From Deltaproteobacteria bacterium (lineage in GTDB: Bacteria > Desulfobacterota > GWC2-55-46 > DRQE01): a stretch of DNA of 5,621 nucleotides. Both the position numbers and the translations under genes were made by a program. Positions within the stretch are counted from its first letter, which is position 1, and each line of letters opens with the position of its first letter. Location of the stretch: positions 1 through 5,621 of the forward strand of contig JACRCB010000006.1 of NCBI GenBank assembly GCA_016219165.1, written 5' to 3'. The notes under the pieces were generated by a model that was not told where the DNA came from, ran no database searches, and saw only the letters and a program-made list of their open reading frames with translations. Shown here piece by piece: positions 1 to 5,559 of this stretch.

Positions 1-182
1 ATGGCGGCCTCCCTGCATTCTGAATTGTTTGCGAGTCCGAGGTAGTCGTTTGAGGAAAGACAAAGGACGTCTTTGCCCTTTATCCTCACCCGCGGGCCAG
101 TTGGGCTCTCGATAAGGGTAAGAGAGCGTTTGAGGCCGTGCCTCTCAAGTTCCGTCAGTGTCTTATGTATCGCCCGTTCCAT
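1..182 (-). CDS. bioF: 8-amino-7-oxononanoate synthase, N-terminal 60 codons (runs off left edge)
   Basis: BioF is the PLP enzyme that condenses pimeloyl-thioester with L-alanine to give 8-amino-7-oxononanoate (KAPA), the first ring-building step of biotin synthesis, in the cytoplasm. Translating the minus strand from the ATG at 182-180 gives an open frame to the window edge. It has the family's N-terminal layout: a short helix ending in ELERHGLKRSL (residues 11-21), then an IESPTGPRVRIKGKDVL strand region, then the signature SSNDYLGLA (residues 43-51), which is diagnostic of alpha-oxoamine synthases and fits BioF best. The PLP lysine and the rest of the enzyme lie outside the window. The start aligns with the usual BioF N-terminus, but no good Shine-Dalgarno precedes it; the nearest AGAGG is about 21 nt upstream. 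It lies 225 bp downstream of bioB on the same strand, which supports the biotin assignment over 2-amino-3-ketobutyrate CoA ligase (kbl). Confidence 0.88.
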   Translation of the reverse strand, partial: MERAIHKTLTELERHGLKRSLTLIESPTGPRVRIKGKDVLCLSSNDYLGLANNSECREAA

Positions 183-219
183 CGGATAAATGGTTTTAAG
201 TAACCTCTGAAAAATTATC

Positions 220-352
220 TTGAGAGAACCTTTTTATAAAAAGGTTCTCTCAATCTCTCTCCAAAAATTTTCAGTTCTGGTGGGCACAGCCCACCCTAAA
301 AGTCTTTGGAGGGGGTCTGGGGGAAACTTTCTACAGAAAGATTCCCCCAGAA
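220..352. repeat. Composite intergenic element of three consecutive hairpins
   Basis: Three inverted repeats lie end to end. Hairpin 1 (220-253) is a perfect 34-bp palindrome with arms TTGAGAGAACCTTTTTA / TAAAAAGGTTCTCTCAA. Hairpin 2 (255-315) has base arms around CTCCAAA (259-265) and TTTGGAG (305-311), and is capped by GGTGGGC-ACA-GCCCACC (279-295). Hairpin 3 (316-351) has 17-nt arms, starting TCTGGGGGAA and ending TTCCCCCAGA, with one mismatch (326/341) and a 2-nt centre. The layout resembles a dispersed, non-coding intergenic repeat of the kind that occurs in many copies in some genomes; only one copy is visible here, so dispersal is inference. It sits inside the presumed bioB-bioF transcript and could act in mRNA processing, stability or attenuation. 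A plus-strand open frame across it (220-510) is a by-product of the repeat and not a credible gene. Confidence 0.8.
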
Positions 353-391
353 ATACAATTTTTCAGAGCTTCCTTGAAGTTTTCGTGAAGA

Positions 392-427
392 TTCGGGGAA
401 GCCATTTTTACGAAAAGGTTTTTCTCA
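392..427. repeat. Degenerate fourth hairpin overlapping the bioB stop
   Basis: GGGGAAGCCATTTTTACGAAAAGGTTTTTC (about 396-425, quoted here only as its overall pattern) resembles a decayed version of the GGGGAACC-TTTTT / AAAAA-GGTTCCCC pattern of the neighbouring hairpins, with CC-TTTT pairing to AAAAGG around an ACG centre. The arms are imperfect, so this is a weaker call than the three hairpins at 220-352. It overlaps the final codons of bioB, which end MRKTFS. Confidence 0.35.
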
Positions 428-1439
428 TCGATGCGCCCCGCGGCTTAAGCCCAAGGTCGCTTAGCATCACGAGGTCCTTCTCCGGGTCTCTTCCCTTCGT
501 CGTCAGGTAATTGCCGACCATCATGCCGTTTGCGCCGGCGGCGAATATAAGGGGCTGAAGCTCTCTCAGGTTTACCTCCCTTCCGCCGCATATTATGATG
601 TCTTTTTCAGGCAGCATGAATCTAAAGAGCGCTATTATCTTGAGGCATTCAAGGGGGGTGAGGAAGGCTGCGCCCTCGAGCGGGGTGCCGGGCCTTGGGT
701 TTAAGAAGTTTATTGGCACAGAATCCACGTCGAGTTCCCTGAGCGTCAATGCGAGTTCTATCCTATCCTCCCAACTTTCGCCGAGCCCGAATATGCCGCC
801 CGAGCAGGTATAGAAGCCGAGTCTTTTCGCCGTTTTTACTGTTTGAACGTCCTTTTCATATTCATGGGTGGAGCAGACCCTGGGGAAAAAACCACGGGAG
901 GTTTCGAGGTTGTGGTGATAACTCTGAAGCCCCGCCTCTTTTAGCCTCTTCATGGAGGCGCGGCCCAGTATCCCGAGGGAGGCGCACCTTTCAAGACTGG
1001 ATTTTTCCTTCATTGATTTAAGCGCCGAGGACAGGGTAGATATGTCCCTTTCCTTTTCTATCCCGGTCCCGCTCGCCACGATGGAGAATTCACGGGCCCC
1101 CGACCCTTCGGCATTCATGGCGCTCTCTACAATACCGTGCGGGCCTATCATTGGGTAGGTCTGCACGCCGGTATCGTATCTGACGGATTGAGAGCAGAAC
1201 GCGCAGTCTTCTTTGCACAGCCCGCTCTTTGCGTTCACTATCGCGCAGAGGTTTACCTCCATGCCCTTGAAATGCCGCCTTACCCTATCTGAATGGGGCA
1301 GTATCTCGAATATGCGGCCCTGGGGGATTGCGCAGAACTCTTGACCTTGTTTCAGACTCATCCCCGCGCCGGAAAGCGCTTTTTTTTCGGCCTTCTCAAG
1401 TATTTCACCGAGGTTCTTCATCGAAGAACTGGATAACAT
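408..1439 (-). CDS. bioB: Biotin synthase (radical SAM), probably the anaerobic cluster variant
   Basis: BioB inserts sulfur into dethiobiotin to make biotin, using S-adenosylmethionine radicals. The 343-residue product has the usual family length. The radical-SAM triad CxxxCxxC is C75, C79 and C82 (GLCKEDCAFCSQS), followed by YHHNLETS (174-181), CSGGIFGLGE (212-221), VDSVPINFLNPRPGTPLEG (238-256) and GGREVNLR (285-292). Compared with the E. coli auxiliary [2Fe-2S] ligands (C97, C128, C188, R260), C152, C212 and R287 are present, but the C97 position is Ser119 (EFSIVASG). Extra cysteines are C189 and C284. This pattern is shared, from memory, with enzymes of strict anaerobes. The first ATG (1439) has no Shine-Dalgarno; Met7 (ATG at 1421-1419) is an equally good start and fits the predicted promoter better. 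The tail RGASMRKTFS extends past the conserved end (NYLTTKGR...DLGL) into a hairpin repeat. bioF follows on the same strand. Confidence 0.96.
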   Translation of the reverse strand: MLSSSSMKNLGEILEKAEKKALSGAGMSLKQGQEFCAIPQGRIFEILPHSDRVRRHFKGMEVNLCAIVNAKSGLCKEDCAFCSQSVRYDTGVQTYPMIGPHGIVESAMNAEGSGAREFSIVASGTGIEKERDISTLSSALKSMKEKSSLERCASLGILGRASMKRLKEAGLQSYHHNLETSRGFFPRVCSTHEYEKDVQTVKTAKRLGFYTCSGGIFGLGESWEDRIELALTLRELDVDSVPINFLNPRPGTPLEGAAFLTPLECLKIIALFRFMLPEKDIIICGGREVNLRELQPLIFAAGANGMMVGNYLTTKGRDPEKDLVMLSDLGLKPRGASMRKTFS

Positions 1440-1458
1440 GGAAAGGGGAGATTGTCAA
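1430..1458 (-). promoter_or_regulatory. Candidate bioB promoter with extended -10
   Basis: On the minus strand a perfect -35 TTGACA (1458-1453) is followed after 17 nt by TATCCA (1435-1430), preceded by TG one base away (TGTTATCCA, an extended -10). The -10 hexamer itself is only a 3/6 match. Transcription would start near 1423, just ahead of the second in-frame ATG of bioB (1421), giving a nearly leaderless mRNA. An alternative -10, TATTAT, lies in the operator spacer (minus strand, about 1470-1465) and would allow the ATG at 1439, but it lacks a convincing -35. Either way the promoter overlaps the BirA operator. Confidence 0.45.
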
Positions 1459-1485
1459 CCGTTAATAATAAGCCGGTTGACAATC
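1450..1485. promoter_or_regulatory. BirA (biotin repressor) operator
   Basis: A perfect 12-bp inverted repeat, GATTGTCAACCG (1450-1461) and CGGTTGACAATC (1474-1485), is separated by 12 AT-rich bases. Written in the standard form it is TTGTCAACC-N14-GGTTGACAA. The published BirA consensus is TTGTAAACC-N14 to 16-GGTTTACAA, so each half-site matches 8 of 9 bases, with symmetric substitutions and an allowed spacing. It lies immediately upstream of bioB, where BirA bound to biotinoyl-5'-AMP would block transcription in biotin-replete cells. Each arm carries an outward-facing TTGACA, so the same site may also cover a promoter for the divergent gene at 1567. birA itself is not in the window; that it has a DNA-binding N-terminal domain in this organism is inferred. 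Confidence 0.88.
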
Positions 1486-1566
1486 GGAATATTGAGATTT
1501 CTCATTGCGGGGGGATGGGCCATTCTGTTAACCTATGCGCATGGTGACGCCTCCGGGAGGTCTTTA

Positions 1567-2532
1567 ATGAAGAAATTCATGATAATCCATCTATCGGCAA
1601 TCGCGGTATACATCGCATTAACCGCTCCTGCATCCGCCTGCGATTTTTGCCTCTTATCGCAGGGCATATCTCCTCTGGATACATCGGGGGGGAGTGGTAT
1701 AAGGGTGAGCGAGCGGTATACGCTGCTTGACAGGGCATACCGCGGGCGAGAGAGGATACCTAATCCCGGCGCCAGAGAGGAATACTGGACAACCGAGTTC
1801 ACGGGTTTTTTCGCGGTCACGGACGACCTTACGCTCCTCTTCGCAGTCCCCTTAAGGAAGACGGCAATGGACGGCGAACTCAACGTGACCGGCGGCACGC
1901 CCGTGGTGGACCCGGTGAAGGGCGGCGTGTCCGGGGCAGGGGATGCAATGGCACTTGGCCGCTATACGTTTTTTAAAATACACACGATAGACACAACTGT
2001 AACGGCGGCCGGAATTTTCGGGATGAAGTTTCCTACGGGAAAGACCGATGCGAAGGCGCTTGGCGGAACCGAGTATCTCGACAGCCACCTCCAGCCGGGC
2101 ACGGGTTCAACGGATTTCCTCCTCGGCCTTTCTTTAAGCCGCGCCGCGGGGAAGTTCTCGCTCTCCGCAAATACCCTCGGCGTAATTACCACCGCGGGGG
2201 AGACGGGGGATGCAAGCCATCAATTCGGGAACGCCCTCAACTACGACCTTACGGGAAGGTACAGGGTTTATCCGGGGGTTATTTCTTCCGGTCCGCGGGT
2301 CTTTCTTGCCCTCGGCCTCAACGGAGAATTGAGGGCAAGGGAAGAGGAGGATGGCATCGAGGTTAAAGATTCCGGAGGCCATACGGTATATATAACCCCG
2401 GGAGTCCAACTTGCGGCGTCGTCCCGCTGGCAGGCCGAATTCTCATATCAGCGCCCGGTCTACCACAATCTCCACGGAACGCAGATGGGAGAGACTGGGA
2501 AGGCGGTTGCCGCGGTTACATATCTGTTTTAG
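1567..2532 (+). CDS. Exported beta-barrel-like outer-membrane protein with N-terminal CxxC
   Basis: The 321-residue product is an envelope protein of unknown function. The start at 1567 is chosen because GGGAGG (1555-1560) sits 6 nt upstream and the N-terminus becomes a clean signal peptide: MKKF, a hydrophobic core, then APASA with cleavage predicted after residue 24. The frame is open further upstream to an ATG at 1438, but that would bury the signal sequence and run through the BirA operator. The mature protein begins Cys-Asp-Phe-Cys (residues 25-28), its only cysteines. The rest has alternating amphipathic strands with Gly/Thr-rich turns, motifs such as GRYTFFK, GMKFPTGKTD, LDSHLQPGTGSTDFLLGLS and NYDLTGRYRVYP, and ends in VTYLF; a C-terminal Phe is typical of outer-membrane barrels. 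It resembles the broad porin/'MetA-pathway phenol degradation' class of barrel proteins. A lipoprotein (ASAC) is less likely. It is probably co-transcribed with the thioredoxin gene 11 bp downstream. Confidence 0.8.
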   Translation: MKKFMIIHLSAIAVYIALTAPASACDFCLLSQGISPLDTSGGSGIRVSERYTLLDRAYRGRERIPNPGAREEYWTTEFTGFFAVTDDLTLLFAVPLRKTAMDGELNVTGGTPVVDPVKGGVSGAGDAMALGRYTFFKIHTIDTTVTAAGIFGMKFPTGKTDAKALGGTEYLDSHLQPGTGSTDFLLGLSLSRAAGKFSLSANTLGVITTAGETGDASHQFGNALNYDLTGRYRVYPGVISSGPRVFLALGLNGELRAREEEDGIEVKDSGGHTVYITPGVQLAASSRWQAEFSYQRPVYHNLHGTQMGETGKAVAAVTYLF

Positions 2533-2543
2533 AGGGGTGCCTT

Positions 2544-3080
2544 ATGGCGAAACTTTCGCCGTTTTTCTTTGTATGCGTTCTAATCGTTTTATCTCTGCCA
2601 GCATACGCCGTGGACAGGAAATATTTCGACGGCGCGGGGTTGCAGAGATTAAATGAGGAGCCTCCCCATTTTACCCTTTCCGGAGGGAGCGGCAAAGAGG
2701 TAAGCCTTGAGGATTTCAAGGGGAAGGTGGTTATACTGCATTTTTGGGCGACGTGGTGCAAGCCTTGCAGGGTCGAGTTCCCTCTGTTAGAGAGGCTCTG
2801 GCAGGAGATAAAGGGAAAAGATGTTATTCTCCTTCCAATCTCCATAGATGAAAATGCAAAAAGGGAGGGGGTGGAGGCGTTTGCAAAGACCCTCGGCGCA
2901 AGTTTTCCCGTGTATCTTGCAAGGGAGGGAGATATAACGCCGAGGTACTGGACATGGGGCGTTCCGGAGACGTACTTAATCGACAGGAAAGGGCGTGTGC
3001 AAGCGAGGGCGGTCGGGGCGAAGGATTGGGGGGAGAAGGGCATAAGGGAACTTATAAACGCCTTGCTGGAAGAAAGGTAG
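2544..3080 (+). CDS. TlpA/ResA-type periplasmic thioredoxin-like protein
   Basis: A 178-residue exported thiol-disulfide oxidoreductase. Residues 1-22 form a signal peptide or uncleaved anchor (hydrophobic FFFVCVLIVLSLPAYA, likely cut after AYA). The redoxin domain follows: PHFTLSGGSGKEVSLEDFKGK (41-61), the VILHFWATWCKPC block with active site W71-C-K-P-C75, LLPISIDE (96-103), the conserved cis-Pro in WGVPETYLIDRKG (P141), and a C-terminal helix. WCKPC and the ATWC context are typical of TlpA/ResA/CcmG-like reductants, which reduce disulfides in cytochrome c apoproteins or in copper-site proteins; the specific substrate cannot be read from the sequence. AGAGGGG, overlapping the previous gene's stop codon, is the ribosome binding site. 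The neighbouring barrel protein has a CxxC at its mature N-terminus and is an obvious candidate partner, but this is inference. Confidence 0.93.
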   Translation: MAKLSPFFFVCVLIVLSLPAYAVDRKYFDGAGLQRLNEEPPHFTLSGGSGKEVSLEDFKGKVVILHFWATWCKPCRVEFPLLERLWQEIKGKDVILLPISIDENAKREGVEAFAKTLGASFPVYLAREGDITPRYWTWGVPETYLIDRKGRVQARAVGAKDWGEKGIRELINALLEER

Positions 3081-3082
3081 TC

Positions 3083-3102
3083 TCTCGCCAGCCTCGGCGG
3101 GA
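3083..3102. terminator. Small hairpin between convergent genes, possible bidirectional terminator
   Basis: TCTCGCC (3083-3089) pairs with GGCGGGA (3096-3102), giving 7 bp with one G-U pair and a 6-nt loop, in the 37 bp between the thioredoxin stop and the def stop. No T-run follows directly; on the plus strand six T's come only about 20 nt later (3122-3127), inside def. It may aid termination for both convergent units, but it is not a canonical intrinsic terminator. Confidence 0.3.
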
Positions 3103-3117
3103 TATAGAGTTCCATTT

Positions 3118-3612
3118 CTAATTTTTTCCCCTGACCTTCCTCTTTAATAAACCCCTTACACCCTCTATCCTGTCTATGAAAAGTATGCCGTCGAGGTGGT
3201 CTATTTCGTGCTGGAGGGCCACGGAAAGAAGCCCTGAGGATTCTATGGCGACCGGTTCCCCTTTGAAGTCAAGCCCCCTTACGGTGATTCTCTCTTTTCT
3301 TTTTATATCCGCCAGGTATTGCGGTATGGAGAGGCAACCCTCCCTGACGGTCTTAAGCCCCGAGGATTCCGTAATCACGGGGTTTGCGAGCACAATCAGC
3401 CCATGCCCCGGGTTTTCAGGAGTCCTATCTACGGCGACGATGCGTTTCAAAACCCCGACCTGCACCGCGGCCAGCCCCACGCCCTTCGATGAGCGCATGG
3501 TATCTATCAGGTCGTTGATAAGGGCCCTCTCCTCTTCCCGGATGGATTCTATATCATGAGATTTTTCTCTGAGGACCGGGTCGGGATATTGTAATATCTT
3601 CAGTACGGGCAT
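3118..3612 (-). CDS. def: Peptide deformylase
   Basis: Def removes the formyl group from the initiator methionine of nascent proteins at the ribosome. The 164-residue product is of normal type 1 length, and all three catalytic motifs are present. Motif I is GVGLAAVQ (44-51), motif II is EGCLS (91-95, metal ligand C93), and motif III is QHEIDHLDG (134-142, metal ligands H135 and H139, catalytic E136). Motif I has Val50 where the usual GxGLAAPQ has Pro; the catalytic Gln51 is kept. The N-terminus, VLKILQYPDPVLR, is the standard family start, so the ATG at 3612 is secure even though no Shine-Dalgarno is visible in the 28 bp after the upstream ACT gene. Translation may rely on read-through from upstream genes in the rarA-ACT-def unit. 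The C-terminal tail GLLKRKVRGKN is short and basic. Confidence 0.97.
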   Translation of the reverse strand: MPVLKILQYPDPVLREKSHDIESIREEERALINDLIDTMRSSKGVGLAAVQVGVLKRIVAVDRTPENPGHGLIVLANPVITESSGLKTVREGCLSIPQYLADIKRKERITVRGLDFKGEPVAIESSGLLSVALQHEIDHLDGILFIDRIEGVRGLLKRKVRGKN

Positions 3613-3640
3613 GCGATGGGATTACGGCGTCTGGACGGTG

Positions 3641-4180
3641 TCAAAGCGATTCATACGTTTCAACCGGTTTCATTTCAATCTTTACGCCGAGTCCCTTTGA
3701 GAGGGTTTTAAGCGCGGCTGCGATTGTTTTTTCGTCTGCATCCCCGGGCACGAACACCTCTATAAGCATTATATAAGCGTCTTTCCCTTCGCCGTGTATT
3801 ACCTTCGTGGAAAGGTCGGTTATATTCACGTTCCATTTCGCGAGCAAACAGGCTGTCTTATGGACTATCCCCGGTTTGTCGTATCCCGAGACGGTTACGA
3901 GGTGGGTGGAGTGCGGGGCCTTCTCAGGCGATTCCTTCCCTATCTCCTTGGTGTGTATCGTGAGGGCTAATTCCTCCCCGGCCCGTTTAAGCCCCTGTTC
4001 GAGCGAATCCTTATCCATCTCTTCCGGCGCCGACATTATGAGGATGATTGCGAACTCATCCTCGAGGATTGTCATCGTCGAGTCCTCTATGTTGCAGCCG
4101 TGCTCATAGAGGACCTTTGCCACCCCGGCCACGATTCCGGGCCTGTCTTTGCCTATGGCCGTGAGGGAAATCCTTTTCAT
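3641..4180 (-). CDS. Double ACT-domain protein, GcvR-like
   Basis: The 179-residue cytoplasmic protein is built of two ACT domains, small ligand-binding folds that usually sense amino acids. The first spans roughly residues 1-75 (ISLTAIGKDRPGIVAGVAKVL, with DRPGI at 12-16 and CNIEDSTM at 29-36). The second spans about 91-172 (HLVTVSGYDKPGIVHKTACLL, with DKPGI at 101-105 and VNITDLSTK at 118-126). A charged linker (78-90) joins them. There is no DNA-binding or catalytic domain. This architecture is that of the glycine cleavage system repressor GcvR and its wider family; whether this copy senses glycine or another amino acid is not evident, and no gcv genes are nearby. Its ATG overlaps the rarA stop as ATGA, with AAGGA 7 nt upstream as a good Shine-Dalgarno, so it is translationally coupled to rarA. 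Confidence 0.9.
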   Translation of the reverse strand: MKRISLTAIGKDRPGIVAGVAKVLYEHGCNIEDSTMTILEDEFAIILIMSAPEEMDKDSLEQGLKRAGEELALTIHTKEIGKESPEKAPHSTHLVTVSGYDKPGIVHKTACLLAKWNVNITDLSTKVIHGEGKDAYIMLIEVFVPGDADEKTIAAALKTLSKGLGVKIEMKPVETYESL

Positions 4181-5493
4181 TGTTTTTTCCTTGCGGCTTT
4201 TATGCGCTCCGAAATCGTTTTTTCATAGCCCCGCCCGGACGGGGCATAGTAGGTCCTGCCTTTGAGTTCCTCCGGCAGGTAGTCCTGAGAGACCTTCGCG
4301 TCCTTATAGTTATGGGGATATTTGTAATCCCTCCCGTAGCCGAGTTTCTTCATGAGTCCGGTCGGGGCATTCCTTAAATGGAGAGGCACCGGCAGGGCGC
4401 CTTTCTCCACGACGTCTTCCTTCGCGTTAAGGTATGCCGAGTAGGAGGCATTCGATTTTTCCGCGCAGGCAAGGTAGGTTACGCCCTGCGCAAGGGGAAT
4501 CCACCCCTCGGGCATCCCCACAAAGTCAACGGCCTCCTTGACAGCCACTGCAACCGAAATAGCCGCGGGGTCGGCGTTCCCTATGTCTTCGGAAGCGAAT
4601 ATCACCATGCGTCTTGCTATGAACAGAGGGTCTTCCCCGGCCTCGACCATCCTCGCAAGCCAGTAGAGCGCCCCGTCGGGGTCGCTTCCCCTCATGCTCT
4701 TTATGAACGCGGATATGACGTTATAGTGCTCCTCGGCCCCCTTGTCATAGAGGAGGGATTTTTTCTGCATGGCCTCTTTTGCGATGTCGAGGGTTATGCT
4801 CCGCCTTCCGTCCTTATCCTGCGGCGTTATCATGGAGGAGTTCTCCAGGGTATTAAGGGCCTCTCTGGCGTCGCCGTGCGAGAATCCCGCGACAAAACCG
4901 GCGGCGTCTTCACTTATTTCTATCCCGAGGCCCCCGAGCCCCTTTTCTTTGTCGAGGAGGGCCCTTTCGAGAATTTTTTTTATCTCCTCCTCTGTGAGCG
5001 CATTGAGCGTCAGGACCTTGCATCTTGAAAGGAGGGGGGAGACGACCTCGAAGGAGGGGTTCTCGGTCGTTGCGCCTATAAGGGTTATTGTCCCGTCTTC
5101 CACGTGGTGGAGGAATGCGTCCTGCTGGGTTTTATTGAACCGGTGGATTTCATCCACAAAGAGGATTGTCCTTTTCCCGAGTTTCAAGTTCGTCTTCGCC
5201 CGCGCCACCACCTCCCTTATCTCTTTGACCCCGGAGGTGACCGCCGAGAACGCCGCGAAGTCTTTGTGCGCCGCCTGCGCGATTATCCTGGCGAGGGTAG
5301 TTTTGCCGCACCCGGGCGGGCCCCACAGGATAAGGGAAGGCACCTCCCCTTTTTCTACGGCGCTTCTCAAGAATTTTCCCTTGCCGAGGAGATGCCCCTG
5401 TCCGGAAAACTCGGCTATGGTCTTGGGCCTCATCCTTTCGGCAAGGGGCGAGGGGGGCGCGACTTCGGATTTTTCTCTTTCAAAGAGTTCCAT
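4177..5493 (-). CDS. rarA: Replication-associated recombination protein A (RarA/MgsA AAA+ ATPase)
   Basis: RarA is a AAA+ ATPase related to the clamp-loader subunits and RuvB; it acts at stalled replication forks and interacts with SSB. The 438-residue product has normal family length. Visible motifs are the N-terminal PLAERMRPKTIAEFSGQGHLLG (16-37), Walker A GPPGCGKT (58-65), Walker B ILFVDEIHRFNKTQQDAFL (110-128), sensor 1 GATTENPSFEV (140-150), the arginine finger in LLSRC (R157), and sensor 2 GDAREALN (207-214, R210). They are followed by the family-specific tetramerisation/C-terminal region with SMRGSDPDGALYWLARM (266-282), SEDIGNADP (301-309) and LAQGVTYLACAEKSNASY (334-351). The lid to C-terminus is uninterrupted. 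The ATG at 5493 is set by an in-frame TAA a few codons upstream and by the conserved N-terminus; no Shine-Dalgarno is visible. It heads the rarA-ACT-def operon. Confidence 0.97.
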   Translation of the reverse strand: MELFEREKSEVAPPSPLAERMRPKTIAEFSGQGHLLGKGKFLRSAVEKGEVPSLILWGPPGCGKTTLARIIAQAAHKDFAAFSAVTSGVKEIREVVARAKTNLKLGKRTILFVDEIHRFNKTQQDAFLHHVEDGTITLIGATTENPSFEVVSPLLSRCKVLTLNALTEEEIKKILERALLDKEKGLGGLGIEISEDAAGFVAGFSHGDAREALNTLENSSMITPQDKDGRRSITLDIAKEAMQKKSLLYDKGAEEHYNVISAFIKSMRGSDPDGALYWLARMVEAGEDPLFIARRMVIFASEDIGNADPAAISVAVAVKEAVDFVGMPEGWIPLAQGVTYLACAEKSNASYSAYLNAKEDVVEKGALPVPLHLRNAPTGLMKKLGYGRDYKYPHNYKDAKVSQDYLPEELKGRTYYAPSGRGYEKTISERIKAARKKQ

Positions 5494-5536
5494 GATGAAA
5501 TATTACAACAGAACGGCAAGAAATGTCCATATCCGC

Positions 5537-5554
5537 CAAGGGATGAATCCCTTG
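5537..5554. other. 7-bp hairpin at the rarA 5' leader
   Basis: CAAGGGA (5537-5543) and TCCCTTG (5548-5554) form a perfect inverted repeat around a TGAA centre. It begins at or next to the predicted transcription start of rarA (about 5553), so it could be a 5'-stabilising stem in the leader mRNA or an operator at the start site. No T-run follows in either direction, so a terminator is unlikely. Confidence 0.5.
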
Positions 5555-5559
5555 ACTCA

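Noticed and set aside
222..251. Intrinsic terminator between bioB and bioF
   Set aside because: The palindrome's T/A tracts are inside the stem and no T-run follows the stem on the bioB strand, so a standard Rho-independent terminator is not supported, though attenuation by the structure remains possible.
220..510. Plus-strand open frame of 96 codons across the hairpin repeat
   Set aside because: It starts inside the palindrome, reads through three inverted repeats and antisense to the 3' end of bioB, and has no protein-like composition; it is a by-product of the repeat.
1550..1560. CCTCCGGGAGG palindrome covering the Shine-Dalgarno at 1555-1560 as a possible RNA switch
   Set aside because: The two 5-base arms are separated by one base, so a hairpin loop is not possible without losing most pairs; it is more likely a chance pairing with the GGGAGG.
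1438..1566. 43-codon N-terminal extension of the barrel protein from the ATG at 1438
   Set aside because: It would run through the BirA operator, has no ribosome binding site and would place residues before a good signal peptide; the ATG at 1567 has GGGAGG 6 nt upstream.
2516..3115. 199-codon minus-strand open frame opposite the thioredoxin gene
   Set aside because: It is fully antisense to a clear TlpA-like protein, is low-complexity Ser/Pro-rich, and shows no recognisable domain.
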